This document shows positions 37,644 to 51,237 of a stretch of DNA of 64,000 bases, piece after piece. Origin of the DNA: Streptomyces sp. DG2A-72 (lineage in GTDB: Bacteria; Actinomycetota; Actinomycetes; Streptomycetales; Streptomycetaceae); contig NZ_JASTLC010000001.1 in NCBI RefSeq assembly GCF_030499575.1, positions 3,248,001 through 3,312,000 on the forward strand. The letters are read 5' to 3'. Numbering within the stretch: the first letter of the stretch is position 1; each line of letters opens with the position of its first letter. A program made the translations under genes and the position numbers. The notes under the pieces are model-generated. The model was not told the DNA's origin and made no database searches. It saw nothing but the letters and a program-made list of their open reading frames with translations.

Positions 37644-38660
37644 TTACGACTCCGCCAGGATCTGTCCGACGTACCGTGCCACTGCGCGTACCGCTCCCAT
37701 CGTTCCCGGGTAATCCATGCGGGTCGGTCCGACCACGCCGAGCTTGGCGACTGCCTCGCCGCCCGAACCGTAGCCGACCGACACGACGGACGTGGAGTTG
37801 AGTCCCTCGTAGGCGTTCTCATGACCGATGCGTACGGTCATGCCCGAATCCCCGGCCTCACCAAGCAACTTGAGGAGCACGACCTGCTCCTCCAGCGCCT
37901 CTAGCACCGGCCGGATCGTGAGGGGAAAGTCATGCCCGAAGCGGGTGAGATTGGCGGTGCCGCCGATCATCAGCCGCTCTTCGTTCTCCTCGACGAGGGT
38001 CTCCAGAAGCGTGGAGAGCACCGTCGAGACCGTGCCGCGGTCCTCGTGGTCGAAGCCCTCGGGCAGGTCCTCGACCAACTGCGGGACATCGGAGAACCGG
38101 CGTCCGGCGACCCGGCTGTTGAGCCGCGCGCGCAGATCGGCGAGAGAGGCCTCGCCGAACGGCGCCGGACAGTCGACCATCCGCTGCTCGACCCGCCCGG
38201 TGTCCGTGATCAGCACGAGCATCACGCGCGCGGGAGCGAGCGAGAGCAGTTCCACGTGCCGCACGGTGGAGCGGGTGAGCGAGGGGTACTGCACGACGGC
38301 GACCTGCCGCGTCAGCTGCGCGAGCAGCCGCACGGTCCGCGCCACCACATCGTCGAGATCGACGGCCCCGTCGAGGAAGTTCTGAATGGCACGCCGCTCG
38401 GGCGCGCTCATCGGCTTGACGCCGGCCAGCTTGTCGACGAAGAGGCGGTAGCCCTTGTCCGTGGGGATGCGCCCGGCGCTGGTGTGCGGCTGGGCGATGA
38501 ACCCCTCGTCCTCCAGGGCTGCCATGTCGTTGCGCACGGTCGCCGGGGAGACACCGAGGTTGTGCCGCTCGGTGAGCGCCTTGGAGCCGACCGGCTCCTC
38601 CGTGCCGACGTAGTCCTGGACGATGGCGCGCAGCACCTGAAGCCTGCGTTCACTCAGCAT
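37644..38660 (-). CDS. hrcA: Heat-inducible transcription repressor HrcA
   Basis: A 338-residue repressor that binds CIRCE operators and is helped by GroEL. The winged helix-turn-helix is near the start ([26 protein letters not shown], then [19 protein letters not shown] and [18 protein letters not shown]), followed by the ligand/dimer domain. The start ATG at 38660 has GGAGG nine bases upstream. A CIRCE operator lies 40 bases further upstream, so the operon is autoregulated. dnaJ follows with no gap. Confidence 0.97.
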   Translation of the reverse strand: MLSERRLQVLRAIVQDYVGTEEPVGSKALTERHNLGVSPATVRNDMAALEDEGFIAQPHTSAGRIPTDKGYRLFVDKLAGVKPMSAPERRAIQNFLDGAVDLDDVVARTVRLLAQLTRQVAVVQYPSLTRSTVRHVELLSLAPARVMLVLITDTGRVEQRMVDCPAPFGEASLADLRARLNSRVAGRRFSDVPQLVEDLPEGFDHEDRGTVSTVLSTLLETLVEENEERLMIGGTANLTRFGHDFPLTIRPVLEALEEQVVLLKLLGEAGDSGMTVRIGHENAYEGLNSTSVVSVGYGSGGEAVAKLGVVGPTRMDYPGTMGAVRAVARYVGQILAES

Positions 38661-38699
38661 CTGCGCACACCTCCAGAAGTCGTCCTCTCGGCGCCTCGC

Positions 38700-38726
38700 C
38701 TGGCACTCTTCGCTTCCGAGTGCCAG
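38700..38726 (-). promoter_or_regulatory. CIRCE operator
   Basis: CTGGCACTC, a nine-base spacer, GAGTGCCAG. This is the standard CIRCE layout (TTAGCACTC-N9-GAGTGCTAA) with TGG/CCA ends, as seen in actinobacteria. It is the binding site for HrcA upstream of hrcA-dnaJ. Confidence 0.95.
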
Positions 38727-38799
38727 AGTTCCCCGGCCCAGTGTACGGCGGTCAGGCACTCACGGGGCAAGGACGGCGTCGTACGGCTAGCGTCGCCGT

Positions 38800-39525
38800 A
38801 TGAGCGTGACTTGGGAAGAGCTGGGGTGGGAGCGGCTGGCGGCCGGGGTCGGGCGGTGCCGGCTGCCGGTGTGGGACTGCACGGTGGGGCTGGTCGTCGG
38901 GGCCGGCGCGGCCCTGGTGATCGACGCCGGGTCGAGCCTCCCTGAGGGCGCACGCGTGCGTGCGGGGGCGCAGGAGCTCGCCGGCCACCGTGTGACTCAT
39001 CTCGCGCTCACCCACCCGCACTTCGATCACGTCTTCGGGGCGGGGGCCTTCGCGGGCGCGGAGTTGTACGGCGCGGTGGGCATCGACACGGCGTACTCGC
39101 ACACCGGGCGCGAGGAACTGCGTACGGACTCGGTACGCCACGGACTGGACGCCGGCCTGGCGGACGAGGCGGTGCAGGCCCTCACCCCGCCCCGCCATCA
39201 CGTCTCCGGCGAGTGGACCCTCGACCTGGGCGGCGGCCGGCAGGTCCTCCTCGCCAACGTGGGTCCGGGCCACACCGCCCACGACCTCGCGGTCCTCGTC
39301 CCCGGCGATCCGGAGGTCGTGTTCTGCGGCGATCTGGTCGAGGAGTCCGGGGAGCCGCAGGCGGGCGCCGACGCCGTACCGACCCACTGGCCCGCGGCAC
39401 TTGATCGTCTGCTGGACCTCGGCGGCGAGGACGCGCTGTATGTGCCCGGTCACGGAGCGGTGGTGGACGCGGCGTTCGTCCGCGCGCAGCGGAACGCGCT
39501 CGCGCGCGAATTCGGCGTGTCGTGA
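38800..39525 (+). CDS. MBL-fold metal-dependent hydrolase
   Basis: A 241-residue metallo-beta-lactamase-superfamily protein. The metal motif THPHFDHVFGAG is near residue 70, further ligands are in NVGPGHTAHDLAV near residue 157 and VFCGDLVEESG near residue 180, and VPGHGAVVD near residue 214 ends the fold. The substrate is unknown. It is divergent from hrcA and followed by the DUF3097 gene. The ATG has no ribosome site but a TAGCGT box ends six bases upstream, suggesting a leaderless message. Confidence 0.88.
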   Translation: MSVTWEELGWERLAAGVGRCRLPVWDCTVGLVVGAGAALVIDAGSSLPEGARVRAGAQELAGHRVTHLALTHPHFDHVFGAGAFAGAELYGAVGIDTAYSHTGREELRTDSVRHGLDAGLADEAVQALTPPRHHVSGEWTLDLGGGRQVLLANVGPGHTAHDLAVLVPGDPEVVFCGDLVEESGEPQAGADAVPTHWPAALDRLLDLGGEDALYVPGHGAVVDAAFVRAQRNALAREFGVS

Positions 39526-39559
39526 CCACACCCCTCCGGCTTCTCCTATCGTCATCCGA

Positions 39560-40372
39560 ATGCGCCAGTACTCTTCGGACCTGACCCCGCCGTGGAAGAA
39601 GCCCAAGCCCGTCCCCGAGGTCCCGGCGGAGCCCGGCCTGGTGGTCGAGGAACCCGGCACCGGTTTCTGCGGCGCGGTGATCCGCTGCGAGGCGGGCACG
39701 GTGACCCTGGAGGACCGCTTCGGCAAGCACCGTGTGTTTCCCCTGGAACCGCGGGGCTTCCTCCTGGAGGGCCGAGTGGTGACCCTGGTGAAGCCTGCGG
39801 CCGGTCCTGTACGTCCCACCCGTACCGCATCCGGTTCCGTCGCCGTCCCCGGCGCACGCGCGCGTGTCGCCCGCGCCGGGCGCATCTACGTCGAGGGCCG
39901 GCACGACGCGGAACTCGTCGAGAAGGTCTGGGGCGACGACCTGCGCATCGAGGGCGTGGTCGTGGAGTACCTGGAGGGCATCGACGACCTGCCGTCCATC
40001 GTGGCCGAATTCGCACCGGGCCCGGACGCGCGGCTGGGCGTGCTGGTCGACCACTTGGTGCCGGGCACGAAGGAGTGGCGTATCGCGGAGTCGGTGACGA
40101 GCGAGCATGCGCTGGTGGTCGGCCACCCGTACATCGACATCTGGGAGGCGGTGAAACCGTCGTCCCTGGGGATCGCGGGCTGGCCGAAGGTGCCGCACGG
40201 GGAGGACTGGAAGACGGGGGTGTGCCGGGCGCTGGGGTGGCCGTCGGAGAACACCGGGGCGGTGTGGCAGGCGATTCTGAAGCGGGTGGGGTCTTACCGG
40301 GACCTGGAGCCGGAGTTGTTGGGGCGGGTGGAGGAGCTGATCGACTTTGTTACGGGTAGCGGTGGGGCCTAG
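39560..40372 (+). CDS. DUF3097-family protein (TOPRIM-like segment)
   Basis: A 270-residue actinobacterial protein of the DUF3097 family. After an N-terminal beta-rich part (about 1-95, with GKHRVFPLEPRGFLLEG) there is a segment IYVEGRHDAELVEKVWGDDL followed by RLGVLVDHLVPGTKE, which resembles a TOPRIM fold with its acidic metal residues. The C-terminus is helical (WKTGVCRALGWPSEN). The role is unknown but the family is widely kept in Streptomyces. TATCGT ends seven bases before the ATG, consistent with a leaderless transcript. The 3' end overlaps the convergent Uma2 gene by 23 bases. Confidence 0.88.
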   Translation: MRQYSSDLTPPWKKPKPVPEVPAEPGLVVEEPGTGFCGAVIRCEAGTVTLEDRFGKHRVFPLEPRGFLLEGRVVTLVKPAAGPVRPTRTASGSVAVPGARARVARAGRIYVEGRHDAELVEKVWGDDLRIEGVVVEYLEGIDDLPSIVAEFAPGPDARLGVLVDHLVPGTKEWRIAESVTSEHALVVGHPYIDIWEAVKPSSLGIAGWPKVPHGEDWKTGVCRALGWPSENTGAVWQAILKRVGSYRDLEPELLGRVEELIDFVTGSGGA

Positions 40373-40940
40373 CGTTGGGGAACGTTCCGAACTCGCTGGT
40401 GTCAAGTTCGAGTCCCAGACGCTCCAGCGGGACTGGGTCTCCGAATTTGATGATCTCCTGGCTGAGGTAGTCGGCGTCCTCGCCCTGGCCCGCGGGCTTC
40501 GTCAGCAGGACGCAGTGCCCCATGATCGGGTCGAGGATGAGGTAGGCGGAGATCTTCCCGGCGGCGTAGATCGAGCGCTTGATCACGTAGTCCTGATGGA
40601 CGCTGGACTTGGAGACGACCTCCACGACCATCGTGACCAGCTTGGAGGGCAGCAGACGGCCCGAGTCCGGTAGGGCGTCTCGCGCCACGACCACCAGGTC
40701 CGGTACCGGCTCGCTGGCCTCGTCCAGGATGTCCACGTCCTGAGTCTGAAGGCGAGACCAGCGCTGCCGCGGAATCTGGTCCTGTACATCGGCAACGATC
40801 ATGTTGTGCACGATGTCAGGGCTGGCCATCATCACGATTACCCCCCGGAGGAGTTCCATCTTGACGCCCTCAGGAGGCTCAAGCTCCTCGAAGATCTTCA
40901 CCATGCCGGTGGTCATCGGTCGGTCGTCCACAGCGGTCAT
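40350..40940 (-). CDS. Uma2-family (PD-(D/E)XK-like) protein
   Basis: A 196-residue protein of the Uma2/DUF820 family, which has a restriction-endonuclease-like fold and is highly expanded in Streptomyces and cyanobacteria. Marks are KMELLRGVIVMMASP, the metal-site strands PVPDLVVVARDAL and MVVEVVSKSSVHQDYVIKRSIYAAGKISAYLILDP near residue 110-145. The ATG at 40940 is used; an in-frame start at 40973 adds unconserved residues. Function is unknown. Codon use in the 5' half is slightly less G/C-biased. The last 23 bases overlap the DUF3097 gene. Confidence 0.87.
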   Translation of the reverse strand: MTAVDDRPMTTGMVKIFEELEPPEGVKMELLRGVIVMMASPDIVHNMIVADVQDQIPRQRWSRLQTQDVDILDEASEPVPDLVVVARDALPDSGRLLPSKLVTMVVEVVSKSSVHQDYVIKRSIYAAGKISAYLILDPIMGHCVLLTKPAGQGEDADYLSQEIIKFGDPVPLERLGLELDTSEFGTFPNARPHRYP

Positions 40941-41044
40941 CTCCGCAGCCCTCCGGTTTCCGCCACCGTGCAATTACGGGGGCAGCCTACGAATCAGGTT
41001 AGGGATCGAACCGGCGTTCCGCACCGATTCACCCTTGGGAGTGA

Positions 41045-42286
41045 TCAGTCCACCAGGTCCCTGACCACCGCATCAGCCAGCAACCGCCCCCGAAGCGTCA
41101 GCACGGCACGCCCTTCCTCATACGGCCCGCTATCGAGCAGCCCCTCCCCCAACGCCCGCCGAGAAGCCGCAAGCCCCACCTCCCGCAGCAAATCCAACGG
41201 CACCCCCTCCCGAAGCCGCAGCTCCAGCAGAATGCGCTCGACCCTGCGGTCCTCCTCCGACAACAGCTCCCGCCCGGCCCCCGGCGACCGCCCCGCCGCC
41301 AGCGCCGCCGCATACGCCCCCGGATGCTTCACGTTCCACCACCGCACCCCGCCCACGTGCGAGTGCGCTCCCGGCCCGGCCCCCCACCAGTCGGCCCCTC
41401 GCCAGTACAGCTCGTTGTGCAGGCACCGCCCCGCATCCGACGTCGCCCAGTTCGACACCTCGTACCACTCGAACCCGGCCCCCGACAGCACCGACTCCGC
41501 GATCAGATACCGGTCCGCATGGACGTCGTCGTCGGTCATCGGAACCTCGCCCCGGCGGATGCGCCGAGCCAGCTGTGTGCCCTCCTCGACGATCAGGGCG
41601 TAGGCCGAGACATGGTCGGGCCCGGCGCCGATCGCGGCCTCCAGGGAGGCCCGCCAGTCGTCGTCCGACTCCCCCGGCGTGCCGTAGATCAGATCCAGGT
41701 TGACGTGCTCGAAGCCCGCCGCCCGGGCCTCCGCGACGCAGGCCTCAGGGCGTCCCGGCGTGTGCGTACGGTCCAGCACGCGCAGTACATGTTGCTTCGC
41801 GCTCTGCATGCCGAACGACACCCGGTTGAAGCCGCCCTCCCGGAGCGTGGCCAGATACGCCGGATCCACCGACTCCGGGTTCGCCTCGGTCGTGATCTCC
41901 GCGTCGGCTGCCAGTCCGAACTCGTCGCGGATCGCCCCCAGCATCCGTACGAGATCGTCCGCGGCCAGCAGCGTCGGCGTACCGCCTCCGACGAAGACCG
42001 TGCGGACGGGGCGCGGATCGTCGCCCAGCACCTTCCTCGCCAGCCGGACCTCGTCGATCAGCGTCTCCGCGTAGTTGTCACGGGACGCCAGCACGCCGCC
42101 CGTGCCGCGCAGCTCCGTCGCGGTGTAGGTGTTGAAGTCGCAGTAGCCGCAGCGGGTGGCGCAGTACGGGACGTGCAGGTAGAACCCGAGGGGGCGGGCG
42201 GCGGCGCCGGCGAGCGCGGGCGCGGGGAGCGCGCCGTCGTCGGGGACGGGCTCGCCGTCGGGGAGTGCGGAAGGCATGCCTTCCAT
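41045..42286 (-). CDS. hemW: Radical SAM heme chaperone HemW
   Basis: A 413-residue radical-SAM protein of the HemW group (formerly called HemN-like). The 4Fe-4S motif CATRCGYCDFNTYT near residue 43 is of the CxxxCxxC type and followed by FNT as in HemW. Further marks are VFVGGGTPTLL near residue 97, ITTEANPES near residue 130, RVSFGMQSA near residue 153, NLDLIYGTPGE near residue 195 and GPGAHSH near residue 305. It is believed to hand heme to respiratory proteins rather than oxidise coproporphyrinogen. The start region is spanned by a 16-base perfect palindrome (42269-42284). Confidence 0.93.
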   Translation of the reverse strand: MEGMPSALPDGEPVPDDGALPAPALAGAAARPLGFYLHVPYCATRCGYCDFNTYTATELRGTGGVLASRDNYAETLIDEVRLARKVLGDDPRPVRTVFVGGGTPTLLAADDLVRMLGAIRDEFGLAADAEITTEANPESVDPAYLATLREGGFNRVSFGMQSAKQHVLRVLDRTHTPGRPEACVAEARAAGFEHVNLDLIYGTPGESDDDWRASLEAAIGAGPDHVSAYALIVEEGTQLARRIRRGEVPMTDDDVHADRYLIAESVLSGAGFEWYEVSNWATSDAGRCLHNELYWRGADWWGAGPGAHSHVGGVRWWNVKHPGAYAAALAAGRSPGAGRELLSEEDRRVERILLELRLREGVPLDLLREVGLAASRRALGEGLLDSGPYEEGRAVLTLRGRLLADAVVRDLVD

Positions 42287-42304
42287 TGTCCAGCACAGGA
42301 ACCT

Positions 42305-44215
42305 TTACTCGGCTTGCAGCACGAGCAGCGCCAGGTCGTCCTCCGGCGGCCTCCCGCCGAATTCGTGCACCAGTCTGCGGATCCGCTCCGCGATCAGCTC
42401 CGCGCCGAGCCCCGCGCACCCCGTCAGCGCCTCCGCCAGCCCGTCGCCGTCGTCGAACTGGCGGGAGCCGGAGCGCCGCTCCGTCACCCCGTCGGTCACG
42501 CACAGCAGCGTGTCGCCGGGGCGCAGCTCAAAGGTTTCGCTGGTGTACGTCTCGTCCTCGACCACGCCGAGGAGGGTCTGCGGGCGGGCGGCCGTGCGGA
42601 CGGAGCCGTCCGGGCCGAGCAGCAGGGGCAGCGGGTGGCCCGCGGACGCGAGCGTGCAGCGTACGCCGCCGTCGAAGGGGGCCAGCTCGCCGTACAGGAG
42701 GGAGAGGAAGCGGGTCTGCGGGCCGTCGTCGGGCCGGCCGCCCGCCGCGACCAGCACGCGTGCCGCCGCGTCCGCGGCTTCGGTGGCGTCGTCGAGGAGG
42801 AGCTGGTTGAGGCGGTCGAGGACGTCGGCGACGCGGTAGCCCTCGCGGGCCAGCAGGCGCAGCCACGGGCGGGCCAGGCCGATCACCACGGCGGCCTCGG
42901 GGCCCTTGCCCTGTACGTCGCCGAGCGCGAAGCACCAGCGGCCGTCGCCGGCCGGGAAGAGGTCGTAGAAGTCGCCGCTGGGTCCGCCCTTGTCGCAGGG
43001 CTCGTAGACGAGGGCGCTGTGCACGCCGGGGATCTCGGCGACGGCGCCGGGCAGCAGTCCGCGCTGGAGTACGGCGCTGATGGTGGCCTGGCGGGCGTAC
43101 TGGCGGGCCGCGCCGATGGCGAGCGCCACCCGGCGGCCGAGGTCCTCGACGAGCCCGGTGATCTCGTCGGGGAAGCGGAGCAGCCCGGAGCGTCCGATGA
43201 CGAGCGTGCCCAGCGGACGGCCGCCCGCGATCAGCCGGTACGCCAGTGCCGAGCCGTGCTCCGCGCGCGGGCCGAGCGCGTCGCCGGGCCAGGGGTAGGG
43301 GACGGGGCCTGAGCGGACCGGATCGGGGGCGCGCGGCGGGTCCTTCTCCAGGGCCCGGCGCAGCTCCTCGATGCGGTTCTCGCTGCTGTGCCAGACGCGG
43401 GCGAGCCGGGGCCCGGTTCCGGCGACGCCCTCGGACCAGCCTCCGCGGCCCATGACCTCGTCCTCCAGCCACACCGCGCACCACTCGGCGAGGCGCGGCA
43501 CGATCAGCTGTCCGGTGAGCGCGGCGACCAGATCCTCGTCGAGCTGTCCGGCGAGCAGGTCGGAGGCCTCGGCGAGGAAGGACAGGGCGCCCCGGTTGAG
43601 CCACTCCCGGTCCCGCTCGGCCTGCTGCGGTTCGGGGGCGAGGAAGTCGGCGACGCGGAGGCTGCACTCCCCGGCGTACGCGCCGGGCGCTTCGGCGGGC
43701 AGTCGCGCCCACAGCGTCTTGGCGCTGCGGCGGTAGGTGACGCCCCAGTCCTCCGCGAGCGTGGCGACCAGGCGCAGGCCGCGGCCGTACTCCGGTGTCT
43801 CGTACGGCGGTTCGCTGTCGCTGTCGCGCGGGGCGCGCGAGGGGTGCTGGTCGGTGACCTCGACGACCAGGTCTCCGGTCGGCGCCTCCAGCCGGCACAC
43901 CAGCCCGACGTCGGTGCCCGCGTGCACGACGGCGTTGGTGACGAGTTCGCTGACGACCACCACCGCGTCGTCGGCGAGCCGCTCCGTGACGTGTTCGGTG
44001 CCGGGCAGGCCCAGTTCGGTCCATTCGGCGAGTGCGGCGTGCAGGAGTGCGCGGGCGGCTCCGGGCGCGAGGGGGCTTCCGCAGAGGGTCGTACTCACCT
44101 CCGCGCTCCGGTACCCGCTCTCGTGCGCGGGTGCGTCAGAGGCACGGGGATCGGTCTCCCGTTGCATCGGAATGGCCCCCATGTCCAGCTCCCCGAGCAG
44201 ATCGGACGAATACAC
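42305..44215 (-). CDS. SpoIIE-type phosphatase with RsbW-like ATPase and GAF-like domain
   Basis: A 636-residue cytoplasmic signalling protein in three parts. Residues about 45-175 form an RsbW-like anti-sigma kinase domain with the N-box ELVTNAVVHAGT and G-box YGRGLRLV. Residues about 200-385 form a GAF-like sensor region. Residues about 395-636 form a PP2C/SpoIIE phosphatase with the metal sites GGPSGDFYD, GDVQGKGPEAA, TDGVTERR and DDLALLVL. It could both phosphorylate and dephosphorylate anti-sigma antagonists. The ATG at 44215 is used; an in-frame ATG at 44182 is possible. It is divergent from the large hybrid kinase, with about 70 bases between. Confidence 0.93.
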   Translation of the reverse strand: MYSSDLLGELDMGAIPMQRETDPRASDAPAHESGYRSAEVSTTLCGSPLAPGAARALLHAALAEWTELGLPGTEHVTERLADDAVVVVSELVTNAVVHAGTDVGLVCRLEAPTGDLVVEVTDQHPSRAPRDSDSEPPYETPEYGRGLRLVATLAEDWGVTYRRSAKTLWARLPAEAPGAYAGECSLRVADFLAPEPQQAERDREWLNRGALSFLAEASDLLAGQLDEDLVAALTGQLIVPRLAEWCAVWLEDEVMGRGGWSEGVAGTGPRLARVWHSSENRIEELRRALEKDPPRAPDPVRSGPVPYPWPGDALGPRAEHGSALAYRLIAGGRPLGTLVIGRSGLLRFPDEITGLVEDLGRRVALAIGAARQYARQATISAVLQRGLLPGAVAEIPGVHSALVYEPCDKGGPSGDFYDLFPAGDGRWCFALGDVQGKGPEAAVVIGLARPWLRLLAREGYRVADVLDRLNQLLLDDATEAADAAARVLVAAGGRPDDGPQTRFLSLLYGELAPFDGGVRCTLASAGHPLPLLLGPDGSVRTAARPQTLLGVVEDETYTSETFELRPGDTLLCVTDGVTERRSGSRQFDDGDGLAEALTGCAGLGAELIAERIRRLVHEFGGRPPEDDLALLVLQAE

Positions 44216-44284
44216 CTCGGTCGATGCGGACAGAGTGACAGACTGGCCACGCCCATAAGCGCCGAGTTACCGAAGTGGGCCGCC

Positions 44285-48457
<4,173 letters not shown>

Positions 48458-48469
48458 GGCACAGTCATC

Positions 48470-49024
48470 ATGAGCGCTGAGGCAACGACCGACGAGCGCG
48501 CGAACATCCTCCTGGTGGACGACATGGAGGACAACCTGATAGCGCTGGAGGCCGTCCTGGGGTCCCTCAACGAACCGCTCGTGCGGGCACGTTCGGGCGA
48601 GGAAGCGATGAAGGCCCTGCTGCGGCAGCAGTTCGCCCTCGTCCTCCTCGACGTCCGCATGCCGGGCATGGACGGCTTCGAGACCGCCGCGAACATCAAA
48701 CGGCTCGACCAGACCAAGGACGTCCCCATAATCTTCCTCACCGGCGCGGAGGACGACTCCGGCTACGCCTTCCGCGGCTACGCGACCGGCGCCGCGGACT
48801 ACCTGACGAAGCCCTTCGATCCCTGGGTCCTGCGGGCGAAGGTGAGCGTCTTCCTGGACCTGCACCGCAAGAACCGGCAACTGGAGAGGTTGAGCGGGGA
48901 GATGAGCACAAGACTGGCCGTACTGGAGGAACATCTGACGGGGGACAACCCGCCGGACAAGGCCGGCCTACTGAGGCAGGTGGTGGAGCTACGCCAACTG
49001 GTGAACAGGGGCCGCGTCAACTGA
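48470..49024 (+). CDS. Response regulator (receiver plus coiled-coil tail)
   Basis: A 184-residue protein with a receiver domain at residues 12-130: acidic pocket LLVDDMEDN, phospho-Asp61 in VLLDVRMPGMDG, and Lys in TKPFDPWVLRAK. The tail (about 130-184, LHRKNRQLERLSGEMSTRLAVLEEHL) is a predicted coiled coil with no DNA-binding domain, so it should signal by protein contact. It starts 12 bases after the hybrid kinase stop and is its likely output partner. The stop is followed at once by repeat copy 7. Confidence 0.92.
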   Translation: MSAEATTDERANILLVDDMEDNLIALEAVLGSLNEPLVRARSGEEAMKALLRQQFALVLLDVRMPGMDGFETAANIKRLDQTKDVPIIFLTGAEDDSGYAFRGYATGAADYLTKPFDPWVLRAKVSVFLDLHRKNRQLERLSGEMSTRLAVLEEHLTGDNPPDKAGLLRQVVELRQLVNRGRVN

Positions 49025-49075
49025 CCTCAAGGGGCGCGGGGAACTGCGCGACCAGCCACAACGAACCCGCAGCCG
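49025..49075 (+). repeat. Dispersed intergenic repeat, short subtype (copy 7)
   Basis: CTCAAGGGGCGCGGGGAACTGCGCGACCAGCC, then ACAACGAACCCGCAGCC, starting right at the response regulator stop. The 5' hairpin arm is degraded. It lies between convergent genes. Confidence 0.82.
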
Positions 49076-49107
49076 CCACGCAGCCCCACCACCCCTCCGC
49101 TCCCGCG

Positions 49108-50982
49108 CTACGCCTCGCGAGAGCCCTCGTACATCTCCTCGATGAGGTACTGGTACTCCCGCTCGACAACCGGCCGCTTCAGCTTCAGGCTCGGCGTAAG
49201 CTCACCGTGCTCGACGTCGAGATCCCTCGGCAGCAGCCGGAACTTCTTCACGGTCTGCCACCGCTGAAGCCCCTCGTTGAGCTCCTTCACGTACCCGTCG
49301 ATGAGGGCCACCGTGGCGGGCGCGGCGACGACCTCCTCGTACGACTTGTCCTCCAGGCCGTTGTCCTTCGCCCAGGCCATGATCGACGGCTCGTCGAGCG
49401 CGATGAGGGCACTGCAGAAGTTCCGGTCCGCGCCGATCAGCATGATGTTCGAGGTGTACGGGCACACCGCCTTGAAGCTGCCCTCGACCTCGGTCGGCGC
49501 GACGTACTTCCCACCGGACGTCTTGAACAGGTCCTTCTTGCGGTCGGTGATCCGCAGGTACCCGTCGGGCGACAGCTCGCCGATGTCGCCGGTGTGGAAC
49601 CAGCCGTCCGCCTCCAGCACCTCCGCGGTCTTCTCGGGCAGCCCGTGGTAGCCCTCCATGATGCCGGGACCGCGCAGCAGGATCTCGCCGTCGTCGGCGA
49701 TCCGGACCTCCGTGCCGGGCAGCGGCTTGCCGACCGTGCCGGTGCGGTACGCCTCGCCGGGGTTCACGAAGGACGCCGCGGAGGACTCGGTGAGGCCGTA
49801 GCCCTCGAGGATGTGGATGCCGGCGCCGGCGAAGAAGTACCCGATCTCCGGCGCCAGGGCGACCGAGCCGGAGACACAGGCCCGCAGATTGCCGCCGAAG
49901 GCCTCCCGCAGCTTGGCGTAGACGAGCGCGTCGGCGACCTTGTGCTTGGCGGCGAGCCCGAAGGGCGCGGAGTGGTTGCCGGTGCGGCGGAAGTTGTCCT
50001 GGGTGACCTTGGCGTACTCGCGGGCGACCCCGGCGGCCCACTGGAAGATCTTGTACTTGGCGGGACCGCCCGCACGAGCCTTGGCCACCACGCCGTTGTA
50101 GACCTTCTCGAAGATCCGCGGCACCCCCGCCATGTACGTCGGCTGCACCACCGGCAGATTCTCGATGATCTTGTCGACCCGGCCGTCGACGGCGGTGACG
50201 TGCCCGACCTCGATATGGCCGGATGTGAGCACCTTGCCGAAGACGTGCGCGAGCGGCAGCCACAGGTACTGCACGTCCTCGGCGCTGATCAGCCCGGTCG
50301 CGGCGATCGCCTTCGCCATGTACGACCAGTTGTCGTGCGGGAGGCGGACGCCCTTGGGCCGGCCGGTGGTGCCGGAGGTGTAGATGAGAGTGGCGAGCTG
50401 GTCCTTGGTGATCGCGCCGACCCGTTCCTTGACCAGGTCGGGGTTCTTCTCCAGATACGCCGCGCCCCGGCTCTCCAGCTCGGTGAGGGTGAGCACCCAG
50501 TCGCCGGTCTCGACACCCTCCGGGTCGATGACCACGACGTGGGTGAGCTCGGGCAGCTCGGCGCGCTTCTCCTGCGCCTTGGCCAGCTGCTCGGCGTTCT
50601 CCGCGACGAGCACCCGGCTGCCGGAGTCGGAGAGGATGAACGCCGACTCCTCGGCGTTGGTCTGCGGATAGACCGTGGTGGTGGCGGCGCCCGCGCACAT
50701 GATGCCCAGGTCGGCGAGGACCCACTCGATCCTGGTGGCGGAGGCGAGCGCCACGCGCTGCTCGGGCTGCACACCCAGCTCGATCAGCCCGGCGGCGATC
50801 GCGTTGACCCGCTCGGCGGTCTGCGCCCAGCTCAGCGACTTCCAGTCGTCCGGGCCCTGCCCGGACGCGGCCGGTACCGGGTAGCGGTAGGCCTCGGCAT
50901 CCGGCGTGGCGGCCACGCGCTCCAGGAAGAGGCCCGCCACGGACGGCGGACGGTTCTCGATCAAAGTCTGTGTGTCGCTCAC
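49108..50982 (-). CDS. Long-chain acyl-CoA ligase
   Basis: A 624-residue AMP-forming synthetase that activates fatty acids. The AMP-binding motif YTSGTTGRPKGV is near residue 200, the acyl-site motif GYGLTESS near residue 400, DGWFHTGDIGELSPDGYLRITDRKKD near residue 465, and the C-terminal catalytic Lys region LTPSLKLKR near residue 600. The length and the sequence fit FadD15-like or bubblegum-type ligases. The start is the GTG at 50982 with GGAGGATGTC just upstream. It is monocistronic; a 10-base palindrome about 95 bases upstream is a possible fatty-acid regulator site. Confidence 0.93.
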   Translation of the reverse strand: MSDTQTLIENRPPSVAGLFLERVAATPDAEAYRYPVPAASGQGPDDWKSLSWAQTAERVNAIAAGLIELGVQPEQRVALASATRIEWVLADLGIMCAGAATTTVYPQTNAEESAFILSDSGSRVLVAENAEQLAKAQEKRAELPELTHVVVIDPEGVETGDWVLTLTELESRGAAYLEKNPDLVKERVGAITKDQLATLIYTSGTTGRPKGVRLPHDNWSYMAKAIAATGLISAEDVQYLWLPLAHVFGKVLTSGHIEVGHVTAVDGRVDKIIENLPVVQPTYMAGVPRIFEKVYNGVVAKARAGGPAKYKIFQWAAGVAREYAKVTQDNFRRTGNHSAPFGLAAKHKVADALVYAKLREAFGGNLRACVSGSVALAPEIGYFFAGAGIHILEGYGLTESSAASFVNPGEAYRTGTVGKPLPGTEVRIADDGEILLRGPGIMEGYHGLPEKTAEVLEADGWFHTGDIGELSPDGYLRITDRKKDLFKTSGGKYVAPTEVEGSFKAVCPYTSNIMLIGADRNFCSALIALDEPSIMAWAKDNGLEDKSYEEVVAAPATVALIDGYVKELNEGLQRWQTVKKFRLLPRDLDVEHGELTPSLKLKRPVVEREYQYLIEEMYEGSREA

Positions 50983-51077
50983 GACATCCTCCGGGGCCCG
51001 CGGCTGCGCGGCTGGCTCATTGCGGCTGTTTTCACTGCTGCTGTTTCACTCACGAGCGGTTGCCGATCGGTTGTTTA

Positions 51078-51087
51078 ACTCGCGAGT
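51078..51087. promoter_or_regulatory. Palindrome upstream of the acyl-CoA ligase gene
   Basis: ACTCGCGAGT, within TTTAACTCGCGAGTAAC, with a related half-site CACTCACGAG about 28 bases nearer the gene. TetR-type regulators of lipid genes often use such sites. Assigned by symmetry alone. Confidence 0.35.
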
Positions 51088-51237
51088 AACTACCGAGCAG
51101 AGATCAGAGTAGAGCGCGACCGGCCGGTGCGTAAGGGGCTGCGGCCTGTCACTTCCCCGATCGGGCAACCGTACGGACGCACAGGGGCCCGCCGCGCTGT
51201 GACGCGACGAGCCCCAATTTTCGCGGGTGACGGGTGG

